This document shows positions 50,524-59,590 of a DNA stretch of 64,000 nt, in pieces. Every line of letters starts with the position of its first letter. Within the stretch, counting starts at the first letter, position 1. Location of the stretch: assembly GCF_001429395.1 (NCBI RefSeq), contig NZ_LMJT01000005.1, positions 1-64,000 of the forward strand. The letters run 5' to 3'. The stretch is from Allobosea sp. Root381 (GTDB lineage Bacteria; Pseudomonadota; Alphaproteobacteria; Rhizobiales; Beijerinckiaceae). A program made the position numbers and the translations under genes. The notes under the pieces were generated by a model. That model saw nothing but the letters and a program-made list of their open reading frames with translations. It was not told the DNA's origin and made no database searches.

Positions 50524-52107
50524 ATGAAGAGACGTACTTTCCTGCAGGGCGCGGCCGCTGCCGCGCTCATCGGCCCGGCCGCGACCCGGCCGGCCTCGGC
50601 GCAGGCCAGCAACGAGCTGCTGAAATTCGTGCCCCAGGCCAATCTCAGCGCGCTCGATCCGGTCTGGACGACGGCGACCGTGACCAACAATCACGGCTAT
50701 TATGTCTTCGACATGCTCTACGGAGCCGACGAGAACCTGAAGCCCCAACCCCAGATGGCCGAGGGCCACGAGGTCTCGGCCGACGGCAAGACATGGAAGA
50801 TCAGGCTGCGCGAGGGGCTGACCTTCCATGACGGCACCCCGGTCAAGGGCGTCGACTGCGCCGCCAGCCTGAAGCGCTGGACCCAGCGCGACCCTTACGG
50901 CCAGCTCCTCGGCCGAGCCGTCGAGGAATGGAACGCGCCGGACGACCGCACCGTCGAGATCAAGCTCAAGCGCCCCTTCCCGATGATGCTGGACTGTCTG
51001 GCGAAGTCCGACCAGCCGCCGGTGATCATGCCGGAGCGTCTCGCCAAGACCGACGCCAATACGGCGGTCACGGAGATGGTCGGCTCCGGCCCTTACCGCT
51101 TCATCCCCAGCGGCTTCGTCTCGGGCAGCCGCGTCGTCTACGAGAAGTTCGACGGCTACAAGCCGCGATCCGAGCCGCCGAGCCGCAATGCCGGCGGCAA
51201 GGTCGCCCATTTCAAGCGGATCGAATGGCAGATCCTGCCCGATCCGGCGACCGCGTCGGCCGCTTTGACGCAAGGCGAGATCGACTGGTGGGAACGCCCC
51301 CTCGCCGACCTGCAGCCGATGCTGGCCGGCAACAAGCAGATCAAGCAGGAGATCATCGACAAGGCCGGCCGCGGCGCCATCATCCGCCTCAACCACCTGC
51401 AGCCGCCCTTCAACAACCCGAAGGTCCGCGCCGCGGTTCGCATGGCAGTCAAGCAGGAAGACCACATGCGCGCGACCCAGGGCGACGACACCACGCTCTG
51501 GCAGACCTGCCGCAGCCTGTGGTGGCGCGGCACGCCCTATTACGACGGCGAGCAGGAGGATCTGATGCCGCAGAGCCTGGAGAAGGCGAAGGCGGCGCTC
51601 AAGGAGTCCGGCTACAACGGAGAGAAGGTCGTCATCATCAATCCGACCGACTTTCCCGATATCGGCCCGCTCGGCGAGGTCACCTTCGAACTGCTCAAGG
51701 CGCTCGGCATGAATGTCGAGATGGCCGCCAGCGACTGGGGCACGGTGGTGCAGCGCCGCGGCAGCCGCGAGCCGGTCGAGAAGGGGGGCTGGAGCATCTT
51801 CCACACCACCGGCTCGGCGACGAGCTGGGGCAATCCGGCGATGTCGACCCTCGTCCGCGGCCAGGGCGAGAAGGGCTGGTTCGGCTGGTGGAAGAGCGAC
51901 AAGGCCGAGGAACTCGCCGAGGCCTGGCTCTACGCCCCCGACGAAACGGCGCAGCGCGCGAGCGCCAAGGCGCTGGCGCGGCTGGCCCTGGAGGAGGTCG
52001 CGACCATCCCGCTCGGCCAGTTCGTCAGCCGCACCGCCTATCGCAGCGACCTTACCGGCATGCTGTCCGGCTCGGCGCCCTATCCTTATGGGCTGAAGCG
52101 GGTCTGA
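50524..52107 (+). CDS. Family-5 extracellular solute-binding protein (dipeptide/oligopeptide type)
   Basis: 527 residues. N-terminal Tat-like signal MKRRTFLQGAAAAALIGPAA with cleavage near ASAQA. SBP_bac_5 features: LDPVWTTATVTNNHGYYVFDMLYG, WKIRLREGLTFHDGTPV, EMVGSGPYRFIPSGF. No permease or ATPase genes are adjacent, so it is either served by a transporter elsewhere or works as a stand-alone binder. The neighbours (amidase, GGT, aminopeptidase) suggest peptide or glutathione-derived ligands. Confidence 0.9.
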   Translation: MKRRTFLQGAAAAALIGPAATRPASAQASNELLKFVPQANLSALDPVWTTATVTNNHGYYVFDMLYGADENLKPQPQMAEGHEVSADGKTWKIRLREGLTFHDGTPVKGVDCAASLKRWTQRDPYGQLLGRAVEEWNAPDDRTVEIKLKRPFPMMLDCLAKSDQPPVIMPERLAKTDANTAVTEMVGSGPYRFIPSGFVSGSRVVYEKFDGYKPRSEPPSRNAGGKVAHFKRIEWQILPDPATASAALTQGEIDWWERPLADLQPMLAGNKQIKQEIIDKAGRGAIIRLNHLQPPFNNPKVRAAVRMAVKQEDHMRATQGDDTTLWQTCRSLWWRGTPYYDGEQEDLMPQSLEKAKAALKESGYNGEKVVIINPTDFPDIGPLGEVTFELLKALGMNVEMAASDWGTVVQRRGSREPVEKGGWSIFHTTGSATSWGNPAMSTLVRGQGEKGWFGWWKSDKAEELAEAWLYAPDETAQRASAKALARLALEEVATIPLGQFVSRTAYRSDLTGMLSGSAPYPYGLKRV

Positions 52108-52123
52108 TCGCTCTTAGGACCGA

Positions 52124-52153
52124 GGGAGGCGCGCACCACGCGCCTCCCTTTTT
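52124..52153. terminator. Rho-independent terminator
   Basis: A ten-base perfect stem (GGGAGGCGCG / CGCGCCTCCC) with a CACCA loop, followed by TTTTT. It lies between the solute-binding gene and the convergent GGT gene. Confidence 0.88.
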
Positions 52154-52171
52154 CGACCAGCCCTGGTTCGC

Positions 52172-53776
52172 TCAGCTCTTGGCCGCGACCGCCGCCGACC
52201 AGGGCGAGACCACGTCGCTGATGCCCTGCGCCCCATCCGCATCGACCCGGATGAGGTTGGGACAGGCGAAGTTGATCGGCAGCACGCCATGCTCGACGAT
52301 GCTGACCGGGCCGGCAGCTTCCAACGCCGCCAGCGTCGCCGCCGGCAGCCGCATGTCGGCGCTGGTCTGGTCCGGCCCCGAAACGTCGATGCGCGGCAGA
52401 TGCGCCGCCTCCTCGATCCCGATGCCGCAATCGACCGTCCAGGCCAGCATCTGGTAGACGCTGGCGAGGATCCGCCGCCCGCCCGAGGCGCCGCCAGCGA
52501 AGCGCGGCCCGCTGCCGTCCTTGGGCGTCACGATCACCGGGCACATGTTGCAGAGCGGCCGGGCGCCGGGCGCGATCGCATTGGCGCTGCCGGGGCGCGG
52601 ATCGAACCACATCATGCCGTTGTTCATCAGCACGCCGGTCCCGGGCAGCACGACGCGGCTGCCCATCGAGGAGAGCAGCGTCGTCGTCACGGTGACGAGC
52701 GTGCCCTCGCGGTCGACGACCGTCAGATGGGTCGTGCAGGTGTCGCCCGGCTCCGTCGCTGCTTTAGCTGCGCCCAGCCCTTCGAGGCGGCTGGCATAGG
52801 CCTCGCGCATCACCCGCGAGAGGGTCGCGAACCATTCCGCATCGGCCCCGCCCGGCGCGGGCTTGGCGGAGGCCATGCCCTCGACCACGGCCTGCAGCGT
52901 CGGCGCCGCCGTCAGCCCGCCTGCGGTATGGACGAGGTGGGTGCCGCGCCAATCGATCGTCGGTGAATCCCGGACCACCGCCCTGCAGCCCGCCAGGTCT
53001 TCCGCATCGACCACCCCGCCGAGTGCCTTGATGTCGGCAGCCAGCTTGCCGGCGATCTCGCCGCGATAGAAATCGTCGAGCCCGGCCGAGGCCAGGCGCT
53101 CCAGCGTCGCAGCGAGATTGCCGAGCCGGAAGAAGCCGGGCTTGCCCTGGTAGGGCGGCACCGGCGGCAGGCCGTTCGGCAGGTAGATCCGCGCGCTCTC
53201 CTCATAGAGCCGCAGCACTGCCGCCGAGGAGGACACCTTCAGCGTCGTGTACCAGTCCTGCGCCAGGCCACGCTTCGCCAGCGCGATCGCCGGCGCGAGC
53301 AGGTCGGCCACCGGCATCGCCGTGCCGAAATTCTCCTTCAGCGCCGTGTAGCCCGCGACCGAGGACGGGACGACGAAGGACAGCGGGCCGTGGATGTTCA
53401 CGTCGCCGACCACCTCGGGCCAGGTGAACAGGTCGTTCTTCATCGCCCCGGTCAGCGGATAGTCGCCCGGATTCGCCCGGCGCGGCGCGACGGGCCCGAA
53501 ATCGACGACCTTGGCGCTGGTCTCGCCGGCCTTGAGGATGACCGCGAAGCCGATGCCGCCGAGCCCGCTGTTCCAGGGCTCGACCGCCGCCAGCGCGAAG
53601 CAGGCGGCGACCGCGGCATCGGCCGCATTGCCGCCGGCCTCGAGGATCGCGGCGCCGGCTTCGGCGGCTTCGCGGTTCTGCGACACGACGATGCCGTTGC
53701 GCCCGCTCGCCATCGGCTTGCCCAGCGTCCAGTTCTGCGTGCGGTAAGGCGTCTCTTGCTGTTCGACAGCGGTCAT
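52172..53776 (-). CDS. ggt: Gamma-glutamyltransferase family protein
   Basis: Cleaves or transfers gamma-glutamyl groups, for example from glutathione. 534 residues from the ATG at 53776 (AGGAGTTGCCGGGA upstream). The autoprocessing and catalytic Thr is in GDTCTTHLTVVDREG at about residues 354-368; AGGNAADAAVAACFAL and the GSRVVLPGTGVLMNNGMMWF segment are typical. No signal peptide is evident, which is unusual for the secreted GGTs and fits the cytoplasmic GGT-like proteins of this order. Confidence 0.9.
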   Translation of the reverse strand: MTAVEQQETPYRTQNWTLGKPMASGRNGIVVSQNREAAEAGAAILEAGGNAADAAVAACFALAAVEPWNSGLGGIGFAVILKAGETSAKVVDFGPVAPRRANPGDYPLTGAMKNDLFTWPEVVGDVNIHGPLSFVVPSSVAGYTALKENFGTAMPVADLLAPAIALAKRGLAQDWYTTLKVSSSAAVLRLYEESARIYLPNGLPPVPPYQGKPGFFRLGNLAATLERLASAGLDDFYRGEIAGKLAADIKALGGVVDAEDLAGCRAVVRDSPTIDWRGTHLVHTAGGLTAAPTLQAVVEGMASAKPAPGGADAEWFATLSRVMREAYASRLEGLGAAKAATEPGDTCTTHLTVVDREGTLVTVTTTLLSSMGSRVVLPGTGVLMNNGMMWFDPRPGSANAIAPGARPLCNMCPVIVTPKDGSGPRFAGGASGGRRILASVYQMLAWTVDCGIGIEEAAHLPRIDVSGPDQTSADMRLPAATLAALEAAGPVSIVEHGVLPINFACPNLIRVDADGAQGISDVVSPWSAAVAAKS

Positions 53777-53996
53777 TCCCGGCAACTCCTGATCCTGCGC
53801 GAGCGCGACGCGCTCCCCTCCCGGGCCGCATCGCCTCGCCGCGCGACGATATATGACAGAGCCAAGAGCCCAAGGCGCGGGTCGAAGCGGCCGGGTGCCA
53901 TGCTGCGGGGGCATGCCGGGCCGTGCGCTGGCAAGCGCATTGGCGCGGCGCCCGCTCTGCACTAGATTCACGGGACCCATCCAGCCCGGACGATCA

Positions 53997-55253
53997 ATGA
54001 CCATTCATCAGCGCAGCATTCCCGCCTCGATCGACCCCGCGAAGCTCGACCGGCTGGCAGAGGCCGCCATCCGCGTCGGCCTCAACCTGCAACCCGGCCA
54101 GGATCTGTTCCTGACCGCGCCGGTCGCCGCGCTGCCGCTGGTCCGCAAGATCGCCGAGCACGCCTACAAGGCGGGCGCCGGCCTGGTCACGCCGATCCTG
54201 TCGGACGAAGAGGTGACGCTGGCCCGTTATCGCCATGCCGGCGACCACAGCTTCGACCGTGCCGCCGCCTGGCTGCATGAGGGCGTCGCAAAAGCCTTCG
54301 CCGCCAACACGGCCCGTCTCGCCATCGTCGGCGACGACCCGATGCTGCTCTCCGGGCAGGACCCGGCAAAAGTCTCGCGCGCCGGCAAGGCCAATTCGAT
54401 CGCCTACCAGCCGGCGCTGGAAAAGATCGCCGGCTTCGACATCAACTGGAACATCCTCGCCTATCCGACCGCCTCCTGGGCGCAGCGCGTCTTCCCGGAC
54501 GATGCGGAGGACATCGCGGTGGCCAGGCTCGCCGAGGCGATCTTCGCCGCCTCCCGCGTCGACCAGGGTGACCCGGTCGACGCCTGGGCCGTGCATAACG
54601 CGTCGCTGCGCGGCCGCACGCAATGGCTCAACGGCGAGCGCTTCCAGGCCCTTCATTTCTCCGGCCCCGGTACCGAGCTGACGGTCGGGCTCGCCGATGG
54701 CCATGAATGGCAGGGCGGCGCCTCGACGGCCAAGAACGGCGTCACCTGCAATGCCAACATCCCGACCGAGGAGGTCTTCACCACCCCACATGCGCGGCGC
54801 GTCGACGGCCATGTCGCCAGCACCAAGCCGCTCTCCCATCAGGGCACGCTGATCGACGGCATCCAGGTCCGCTTCGAGGCCGGCCGCATCGTCGAGGCGA
54901 AGGCGACCCGTGGCGAAGACGTGCTCGCAAAGCTGCTCGATACAGACGACGGCGCGCGCCGCCTCGGCGAGGTGGCGCTGGTGCCGCATTCCTCGCCGAT
55001 CTCGAAGAGCGGGCTCCTGTTCTTCAACACGCTCTTCGACGAGAACGCCGCCTGCCACATCGCGCTCGGCCAGTGCTATTCGAAATGCTTCCTCGACGGC
55101 GCCAACCTGACCCCGGAACAGATCGCGGCCCAGGGCGGCAACAAGAGCTTCATCCATGTCGACTGGATGATCGGTTCCGCCGAGATCGACATCGACGGCG
55201 TCCGCGACGACGGCAGCCGGGTCCCGGTCTTCCGCAAGGGCGAATGGACCTGA
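53997..55253 (+). CDS. M29-family aminopeptidase
   Basis: 418 residues from the ATG at 53997. The thermophilic-aminopeptidase (AmpS) signatures are AEAAIRVGLNLQPGQDLFLTAPVAALPLVRKIAEHAY at the N-terminus, and the metal-binding segments NIPTEEVFTTPH, EVALVPHSSPISKSGLLFFNTLFDENAACHIALG and FIHVDWMIGS. It is divergent from ggt. The two would liberate amino acids from gamma-glutamyl peptides. Confidence 0.92.
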   Translation: MTIHQRSIPASIDPAKLDRLAEAAIRVGLNLQPGQDLFLTAPVAALPLVRKIAEHAYKAGAGLVTPILSDEEVTLARYRHAGDHSFDRAAAWLHEGVAKAFAANTARLAIVGDDPMLLSGQDPAKVSRAGKANSIAYQPALEKIAGFDINWNILAYPTASWAQRVFPDDAEDIAVARLAEAIFAASRVDQGDPVDAWAVHNASLRGRTQWLNGERFQALHFSGPGTELTVGLADGHEWQGGASTAKNGVTCNANIPTEEVFTTPHARRVDGHVASTKPLSHQGTLIDGIQVRFEAGRIVEAKATRGEDVLAKLLDTDDGARRLGEVALVPHSSPISKSGLLFFNTLFDENAACHIALGQCYSKCFLDGANLTPEQIAAQGGNKSFIHVDWMIGSAEIDIDGVRDDGSRVPVFRKGEWT

Positions 55254-55271
55254 AGCGAACGGCCGACAGCC

Positions 55272-55309
55272 GTCATTCCGGGGCGCCCGTAGGGCGAGCC
55301 CGGAATGAC
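55272..55309. repeat. Nested palindrome between convergent genes
   Basis: The outer stem GTCATTCCGGG / CCCGGAATGAC (11 bases) encloses an inner hairpin CGCCC-GTA-GGGCG. It looks like one of the interspersed palindromes and may terminate the M29 gene and fliP. Confidence 0.75.
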
Positions 55310-55332
55310 CGCAGAGGAGATGATCGAAATCC

Positions 55333-56070
55333 TCAACTGAACGATCTGACCAGCCCGCCTATCAGCAGGTTCCAGCCGTCGATCAGAACGAAAAAGATCA
55401 CCTTGAACGGCAGCGAGATCACGGTCGGCGGCAGCATCATCATGCCCATCGACATGACGATCGTCGCGACGATCATGTCGATCACCAGGAAGGGCAGCAC
55501 GATCAGGAAGCCGATCTCGAAGGCCCGCCGCAGCTCGGAGATCATGAAGGAGGGAATCAGCACGCGCAGATCGACCGCCTGGGTCGGGTCCTCCGGGCGG
55601 ATGCTTGGCGGCGCGATATCGGCGAAGAGGCGTAAGTCCGCCGGCCGCGTCTGCGCCAGCATGAACTCCCTGAACGGCTCCGTGATCTTCGTATAGGCCT
55701 CGGCCTCGCTGATCCGGTTCTCGACAAGCGGCAGCACGCCGTCCTGCCAGGCTCTGTCGAAGGTCGGCGCCATCACGAAGAAGGTCATGAACAAGGCGAG
55801 GCTGATCAGGATCAGGTTCGCCGGCGTGCTCTGCAGGCCGAGCCCCGAGCGCAGGAAGGAAAGCGCGATCACGAAGCGGCTGAAGCTCGTAACCATCATC
55901 AGCAGGCCGGGCGCGACCGAAAGCACGGTCAGCATCGCCACGATCTGGACGATGCGCCCGGAAGCCGAGGCTCCGGCCTGCGGCATCAGGCCGTCCAGGC
56001 CGAGGGACTGGGCACCGGCACCAACCGTGCCGGCGATCAGGAAAAGAAACGTTGCGAGAAGCTTGTTCAC
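55333..56070 (-). CDS. fliP: Flagellar type III export protein FliP
   Basis: Core of the export gate with FliQ and FliR. 245 residues: a signal peptide, then FSRFVIALSFLRSGLGLQSTPANLILISLALFMTFFVM and the C-terminal signature SFMISELRRAFEIGFLIVLPFLVIDMIVATIVMSMGMMMLPP, both diagnostic. It overlaps fliL by four bases and is the last gene of the flagellar operon. Confidence 0.97.
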   Translation of the reverse strand: MNKLLATFLFLIAGTVGAGAQSLGLDGLMPQAGASASGRIVQIVAMLTVLSVAPGLLMMVTSFSRFVIALSFLRSGLGLQSTPANLILISLALFMTFFVMAPTFDRAWQDGVLPLVENRISEAEAYTKITEPFREFMLAQTRPADLRLFADIAPPSIRPEDPTQAVDLRVLIPSFMISELRRAFEIGFLIVLPFLVIDMIVATIVMSMGMMMLPPTVISLPFKVIFFVLIDGWNLLIGGLVRSFS

Positions 56071-56579
56071 TGCACGACCAGGGTTTCGATGACGATGTCG
56101 CGCACGACGCCCTTGGAGCGGATCGCGACCCGCTCCAGCAGATCCTCGCGCAGGTTCCTGAGACCGGCCGCTCCTTCCATCTGGCGGGCTGTGACGCTGC
56201 GCAGGAAGGCGAGCATGTCCTCGGTGATGGCGCCGATGAGCGGATCGGCGCTCATCGCCGCCTTCTGCTCCATCAGCAGCGCGGCCTCCAGGCGCACCCA
56301 GGTGTTTGCCGGTGCCGCGAGATTGGTCACGATCGGCGCGAGCCGCTTCAGCACCAGCGCCCCGGTCATCTGCGCGTTCGCCGCGAGCTCAGGCGCAGTC
56401 GCCTCCATCCGCTTAAGCACGGTGTCCTCGACCGTGCCGACGACCCGCATTCCCCAGAGCGTGCCGGCGCCCGCGGCCAGCGCGGTCAGGAGCACGATCG
56501 GCGCGGCCGCGATCAGGGCGGGTCGCGAAGGGCGCCGCCGCCGGGGCATGCCCGGCAGCTTGATCGGAGATCTGGCCAT
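56067..56579 (-). CDS. fliL: Flagellar basal-body protein FliL
   Basis: Single-pass inner-membrane protein that surrounds the stator. 170 residues: a basic N-terminus, one span (ALIAAAPIVLLTALAAGAGTLWG, about 21-43), and a periplasmic domain ending with LREDLLERVAIRSKGVVRDIVIETLVVQ, typical of the rhizobial FliL. It abuts flgH and overlaps fliP. Confidence 0.9.
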   Translation of the reverse strand: MARSPIKLPGMPRRRRPSRPALIAAAPIVLLTALAAGAGTLWGMRVVGTVEDTVLKRMEATAPELAANAQMTGALVLKRLAPIVTNLAAPANTWVRLEAALLMEQKAAMSADPLIGAITEDMLAFLRSVTARQMEGAAGLRNLREDLLERVAIRSKGVVRDIVIETLVVQ

Positions 56580-57283
56580 CAGAAGGGGGTGACCTTGTCG
56601 AAGACCTGCTGGCCCCAGGCCGGCTGCTGCACCTCCATGGCGCGGCCACGCCCTCCATAGGAAATCCGCGCTTCGGCGATCTTGTCGTAGGCGACGACAT
56701 TGTTGCCGGTGATGTCACGCGGACGCACGATGCCGGTGACGTTGAGGACGCGCATGTCGTAGTTCACGCGCACCTCCTGCGAGCCATTGATCACGAGGTT
56801 GCCGTTGGGCAGGATCTCCGTGACGACGGCCGCAACCGACATCTCCACCTCCTCCGAGCGGTCGGTCAGCCCGCGGCCACGCGACGAGGAATCCGAATTC
56901 GCATTCGCCTCGAACCCGGCGTCTCCGGAAGCGCCGTTGAAGTCGGCCAGGAAGCCGAGACCGAACTTCGTAGCCGAGTTGCGCGAACGGTCCGACTTGT
57001 TGTCGAGCTTGGCCTTGTCGTTGATCGAGATCCTCACGGTGACCACGTCGCCGGTCCTCATGGCGCGCGTGTCGCGGAAGAGGTCCTCGCTATGGCGCGT
57101 ATAGATCGAGTTGAACGCGACATCGGTGCCACGGCCGGAGGTCGAGCCGAGCGGGATGGCGTCGCGCTGCTTCACGAGGCCGCTGCCGACGCGCGAGAGC
57201 TGGGGCTCGCGGTTGAGTTCGGACATGTCCATGCCGCAACCGGCAAGCGTGACCGCGCAAGCGGCGAGGATGATGGCCTTCAT
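56579..57283 (-). CDS. flgH: Flagellar L-ring protein FlgH
   Basis: Forms the outer-membrane ring round the rod. 234 residues with a lipobox LAGC (Cys16), then SLFRDTRAMR-like FRDTRAMRTGDVVTVRISINDKAKLDNKSDRSRNS, ILPNGNLVINGSQEVRVNYDMRVLNVTGIVRPRDI and the C-terminal EARISYGGRG. It overlaps motE by four bases. Confidence 0.96.
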   Translation of the reverse strand: MKAIILAACAVTLAGCGMDMSELNREPQLSRVGSGLVKQRDAIPLGSTSGRGTDVAFNSIYTRHSEDLFRDTRAMRTGDVVTVRISINDKAKLDNKSDRSRNSATKFGLGFLADFNGASGDAGFEANANSDSSSRGRGLTDRSEEVEMSVAAVVTEILPNGNLVINGSQEVRVNYDMRVLNVTGIVRPRDITGNNVVAYDKIAEARISYGGRGRAMEVQQPAWGQQVFDKVTPF

Positions 57284-57822
57284 CGGGTCTGGGCTCCGGT
57301 TGTGGGCATTCTGGTCGGCTGCGGGCGGCGGCCGCCCATGACCTCGGCGAGCTGGGCGGCCCGCGAAGCCTCCATCTCGTTGAGCACGGCGCTGGCCGCA
57401 CGCGGCGTCAGCTTGCCCAGCACCGCCACGGCGACGCCCTGGTCCATCGTCGCGAGCTGGAGCGCGGCGGCATCGGGGCGCATGCGCGAGAAGATCTCGG
57501 TCATCCGCGCCTCGGCCTGCTTGACCTCGGCCGCGCGCTGGTCGGTCAGGAGCTGAAGCTCCGCCTTGCGCTGCTCGAGCTTCTTCACCGTGTCGGCGAG
57601 CCTGGCCTCGAGAAGCTTCAGCGTGTTCGCCTGATAGGCGAAGCGCGCCTCCGCAGCCGGGTCGCGGATGGCAGAGCAGAAGGCCACCGCATCGGAGGTC
57701 GAATCGACCGCCACCGCTGGCACCGTCTTCGGTGTCTGGGTCTGCGCCCCCGCCTGGCGCGCGCTCAGGCCGAGCAGCAACGCGAGCAGGAACGTCGAAA
57801 TAAAGGGATGCATCGGCAGCAT
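57280..57822 (-). CDS. motE: MotE-type periplasmic chaperone (MgtE-N-like)
   Basis: 180 residues with a signal peptide 1-26. A coiled coil of KLLEARLADTVKKLEQRKAELQLLTDQRAAEVKQAE at about 70-105 is followed by an MgtE-N-like domain (AALQLATMDQGVAVAVLGKLTPRAASAVLNEMEASRAAQLAEVM, about 120-163). This shape and its place between flgI and flgH match MotE of rhizobia, which helps fold or stabilise the MotC motility protein. Confidence 0.88.
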   Translation of the reverse strand: MLPMHPFISTFLLALLLGLSARQAGAQTQTPKTVPAVAVDSTSDAVAFCSAIRDPAAEARFAYQANTLKLLEARLADTVKKLEQRKAELQLLTDQRAAEVKQAEARMTEIFSRMRPDAAALQLATMDQGVAVAVLGKLTPRAASAVLNEMEASRAAQLAEVMGGRRPQPTRMPTTGAQTR

Positions 57823-57912
57823 TTTTTGAAACTCGCCTGGATGATCTTCAGAAAAACTACTTGTCGATGCTTTCGCGAGGCTGACCCTGAGGGGCAGCTT
57901 GCGATTTCGGCG

Positions 57913-57959
57913 GCCCTCATCCTGAGGAAACCCGAAGGGCTGTCTCGAAGGATGAGGGC
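57913..57959. repeat. Palindromic repeat inside the flagellar operon
   Basis: Arms GCCCTCATCC (57913-57922) and GGATGAGGGC (57950-57959) flank a GAGGAAACCCGAAGGG core. It sits in the only sizeable gap (170 bases) of an operon whose other genes overlap or abut. Confidence 0.85.
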
Positions 57960-57992
57960 TGGAGGTTGGGGCGAGCCAGCCGCAGGCTGCCG

Positions 57993-59114
57993 CTACTGCA
58001 CGACGAGATCGGCCTGCAGCGCACCGGCCGTCTTGATGGCCTGGAGAATCGCGATGATACCGGCCGGCCTCAGCCCGATCTGGTTGAGGCCGCGCACCAG
58101 CGTGTGCAGATTGGCCCCGTTGATGATCGCGAGCCGGCCGCCGCCCTGCTGCGCGTCGACCTCGGTCCGCGGGACCTCGACGGTCTGCCCTCGCCCGAAA
58201 GGCTCGGGCTGCGAGACCATCGGCGTCTCGGTGACGCGCACGGTCAGGTTGCCATGCGTCACCGCGACGGTGGAGATCTTGACGTCGCGGCCGATCACGA
58301 CCGTGCCGGTGCGCTCGTCGACCACGACCCGCGCCGGCGAATCCGGCTCCAGCGTCAGCCGCTCGATCTCGGCAATGAAGCGCGCCGTCGACATATTGGC
58401 CGGCCGGGTCAGGCTGATGGTGCGATGGTCGAGCGCGAAGGCCACGGTGGATTTGTAGCGCTTGCGGGTGAAGGCGTTGATCGCGCCAGCCACCCGCTCC
58501 GCCGTGACGAAATCGGGATTGCGCAGCTCGAGCGAGAGCACATGCAGGGTCGAGAGCTGGTCAGCGACCTGGCGCTCGACGAGCGCGCCACCCGGAATCC
58601 GCGCAGCCGTGGCGACGCCCTGCGTCACCCGTTCCGCCTCGCCCTGGACCGAGAAACCCGAAACGTTGAGGCGGCCCTGCGCCAGCGCGTAGGTCTGTCC
58701 GTCTGCCGCGAGCAGCGAGGTGACGATCAGCGTGCCGCCGAGCAGCGAGGTGGCGTCTCCCATCGAGGCGACGCTGACATCGATGCGGCTGCCGCGGCCG
58801 GCGAATGCCGGCAGGTCCGCCGTCACCAGCACGGCCGCGACGTTGCGCGTGCGCAGCGCCTGGTTGCGGACATTGACGCCGAGCCGGTCGAGCATCGATT
58901 GCAGGGCCTGTCCCGTGAAGGGTGAATTGCGGATGCTGTCGCCGGTTCCCTGCAGGCCGATGACCAGGCCGTAGCCGACGAGTTGGTTGTCGCGCACGCC
59001 CTGCAGCCCGGCGATGTCCTTGATCCGCACCATCGCCTGGGTCGGCTCGACGCTGGCCAGCACCAGCGCCATGCTCCAGACGACGAACAGCAGTCGGGGA
59101 AGAATCGACATCAT
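57993..59114 (-). CDS. flgI: Flagellar P-ring protein FlgI
   Basis: Forms the periplasmic ring round the rod. 373 residues with a signal peptide (1-28), then RIKDIAGLQGVRDNQLVGYGLVIGLQGTGDSIRNSPFTGQALQSMLDRLG, and the conserved end LVRGLNQIGLRPAGIIAILQAIKTAGALQADLVVQ. It overlaps flgA by four bases. Confidence 0.97.
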   Translation of the reverse strand: MMSILPRLLFVVWSMALVLASVEPTQAMVRIKDIAGLQGVRDNQLVGYGLVIGLQGTGDSIRNSPFTGQALQSMLDRLGVNVRNQALRTRNVAAVLVTADLPAFAGRGSRIDVSVASMGDATSLLGGTLIVTSLLAADGQTYALAQGRLNVSGFSVQGEAERVTQGVATAARIPGGALVERQVADQLSTLHVLSLELRNPDFVTAERVAGAINAFTRKRYKSTVAFALDHRTISLTRPANMSTARFIAEIERLTLEPDSPARVVVDERTGTVVIGRDVKISTVAVTHGNLTVRVTETPMVSQPEPFGRGQTVEVPRTEVDAQQGGGRLAIINGANLHTLVRGLNQIGLRPAGIIAILQAIKTAGALQADLVVQ

Positions 59115-59578
59115 TCCCCCCCGACGCGGATGGTGCCGTCCGCCTGGACGACGCCGACGACCATGAGCCCGGTATCGGGATTGCGGGCCTTGACCATCTC
59201 GTTGACCGAGGCTGACTGCGTCGGCTCGACGAGGCCGGTGATGACGAGGTCGTTCTCGCGGAAGACGACCTGCGTCGGCACGCCGCGCCGCACCACTTTC
59301 GGGTCGTCGACCGCGTTCAGCGGGATCGGCTGGCCGGGCAGCAATGTCCGCCGCGCCACCTTGCCGACGATCGCGAGGCGGTTGTCGATCGAGACCCGCG
59401 CCGCCGTCCGGAAGGCGCGGTCGACCAGATGCGCATCGCCGATGACGTCGCCAGGATAGAGCGTGACCGCCGGGACCGGCAGGACGACCGATTCCGGCGT
59501 GGCCTGTGCCGGGCCGAAGGCGCTCAGGCAGAGGAGGACGATAGCGAGAAGCGGGGACCGGACCGGTGATCGTGCCAT
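59111..59578 (-). CDS. flgA: Flagellar P-ring assembly chaperone FlgA
   Basis: Periplasmic chaperone for FlgI. 155 residues with a signal peptide (AIVLLCLSAFGPAQA, about 10-25). The SAF domain carries YPGDVIGDAHLVDRAF and the end has RRTLLPGQPIPLNAVDDPKVVRRGVPTQVVFRENDLVITG and ALSGGAVGE-like ARNPDTGLMVVGVVQADGTIRV. It starts 12 bases after the flgG stop. Confidence 0.94.
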   Translation of the reverse strand: MARSPVRSPLLAIVLLCLSAFGPAQATPESVVLPVPAVTLYPGDVIGDAHLVDRAFRTAARVSIDNRLAIVGKVARRTLLPGQPIPLNAVDDPKVVRRGVPTQVVFRENDLVITGLVEPTQSASVNEMVKARNPDTGLMVVGVVQADGTIRVGGE

Positions 59579-59590
59579 GGCGCGGATTCC

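Noticed and set aside
49438..51804. A 788-codon minus-strand frame
   Set aside because: It spans two clear plus-strand genes (amidase and solute-binding protein) and has no domain signal.
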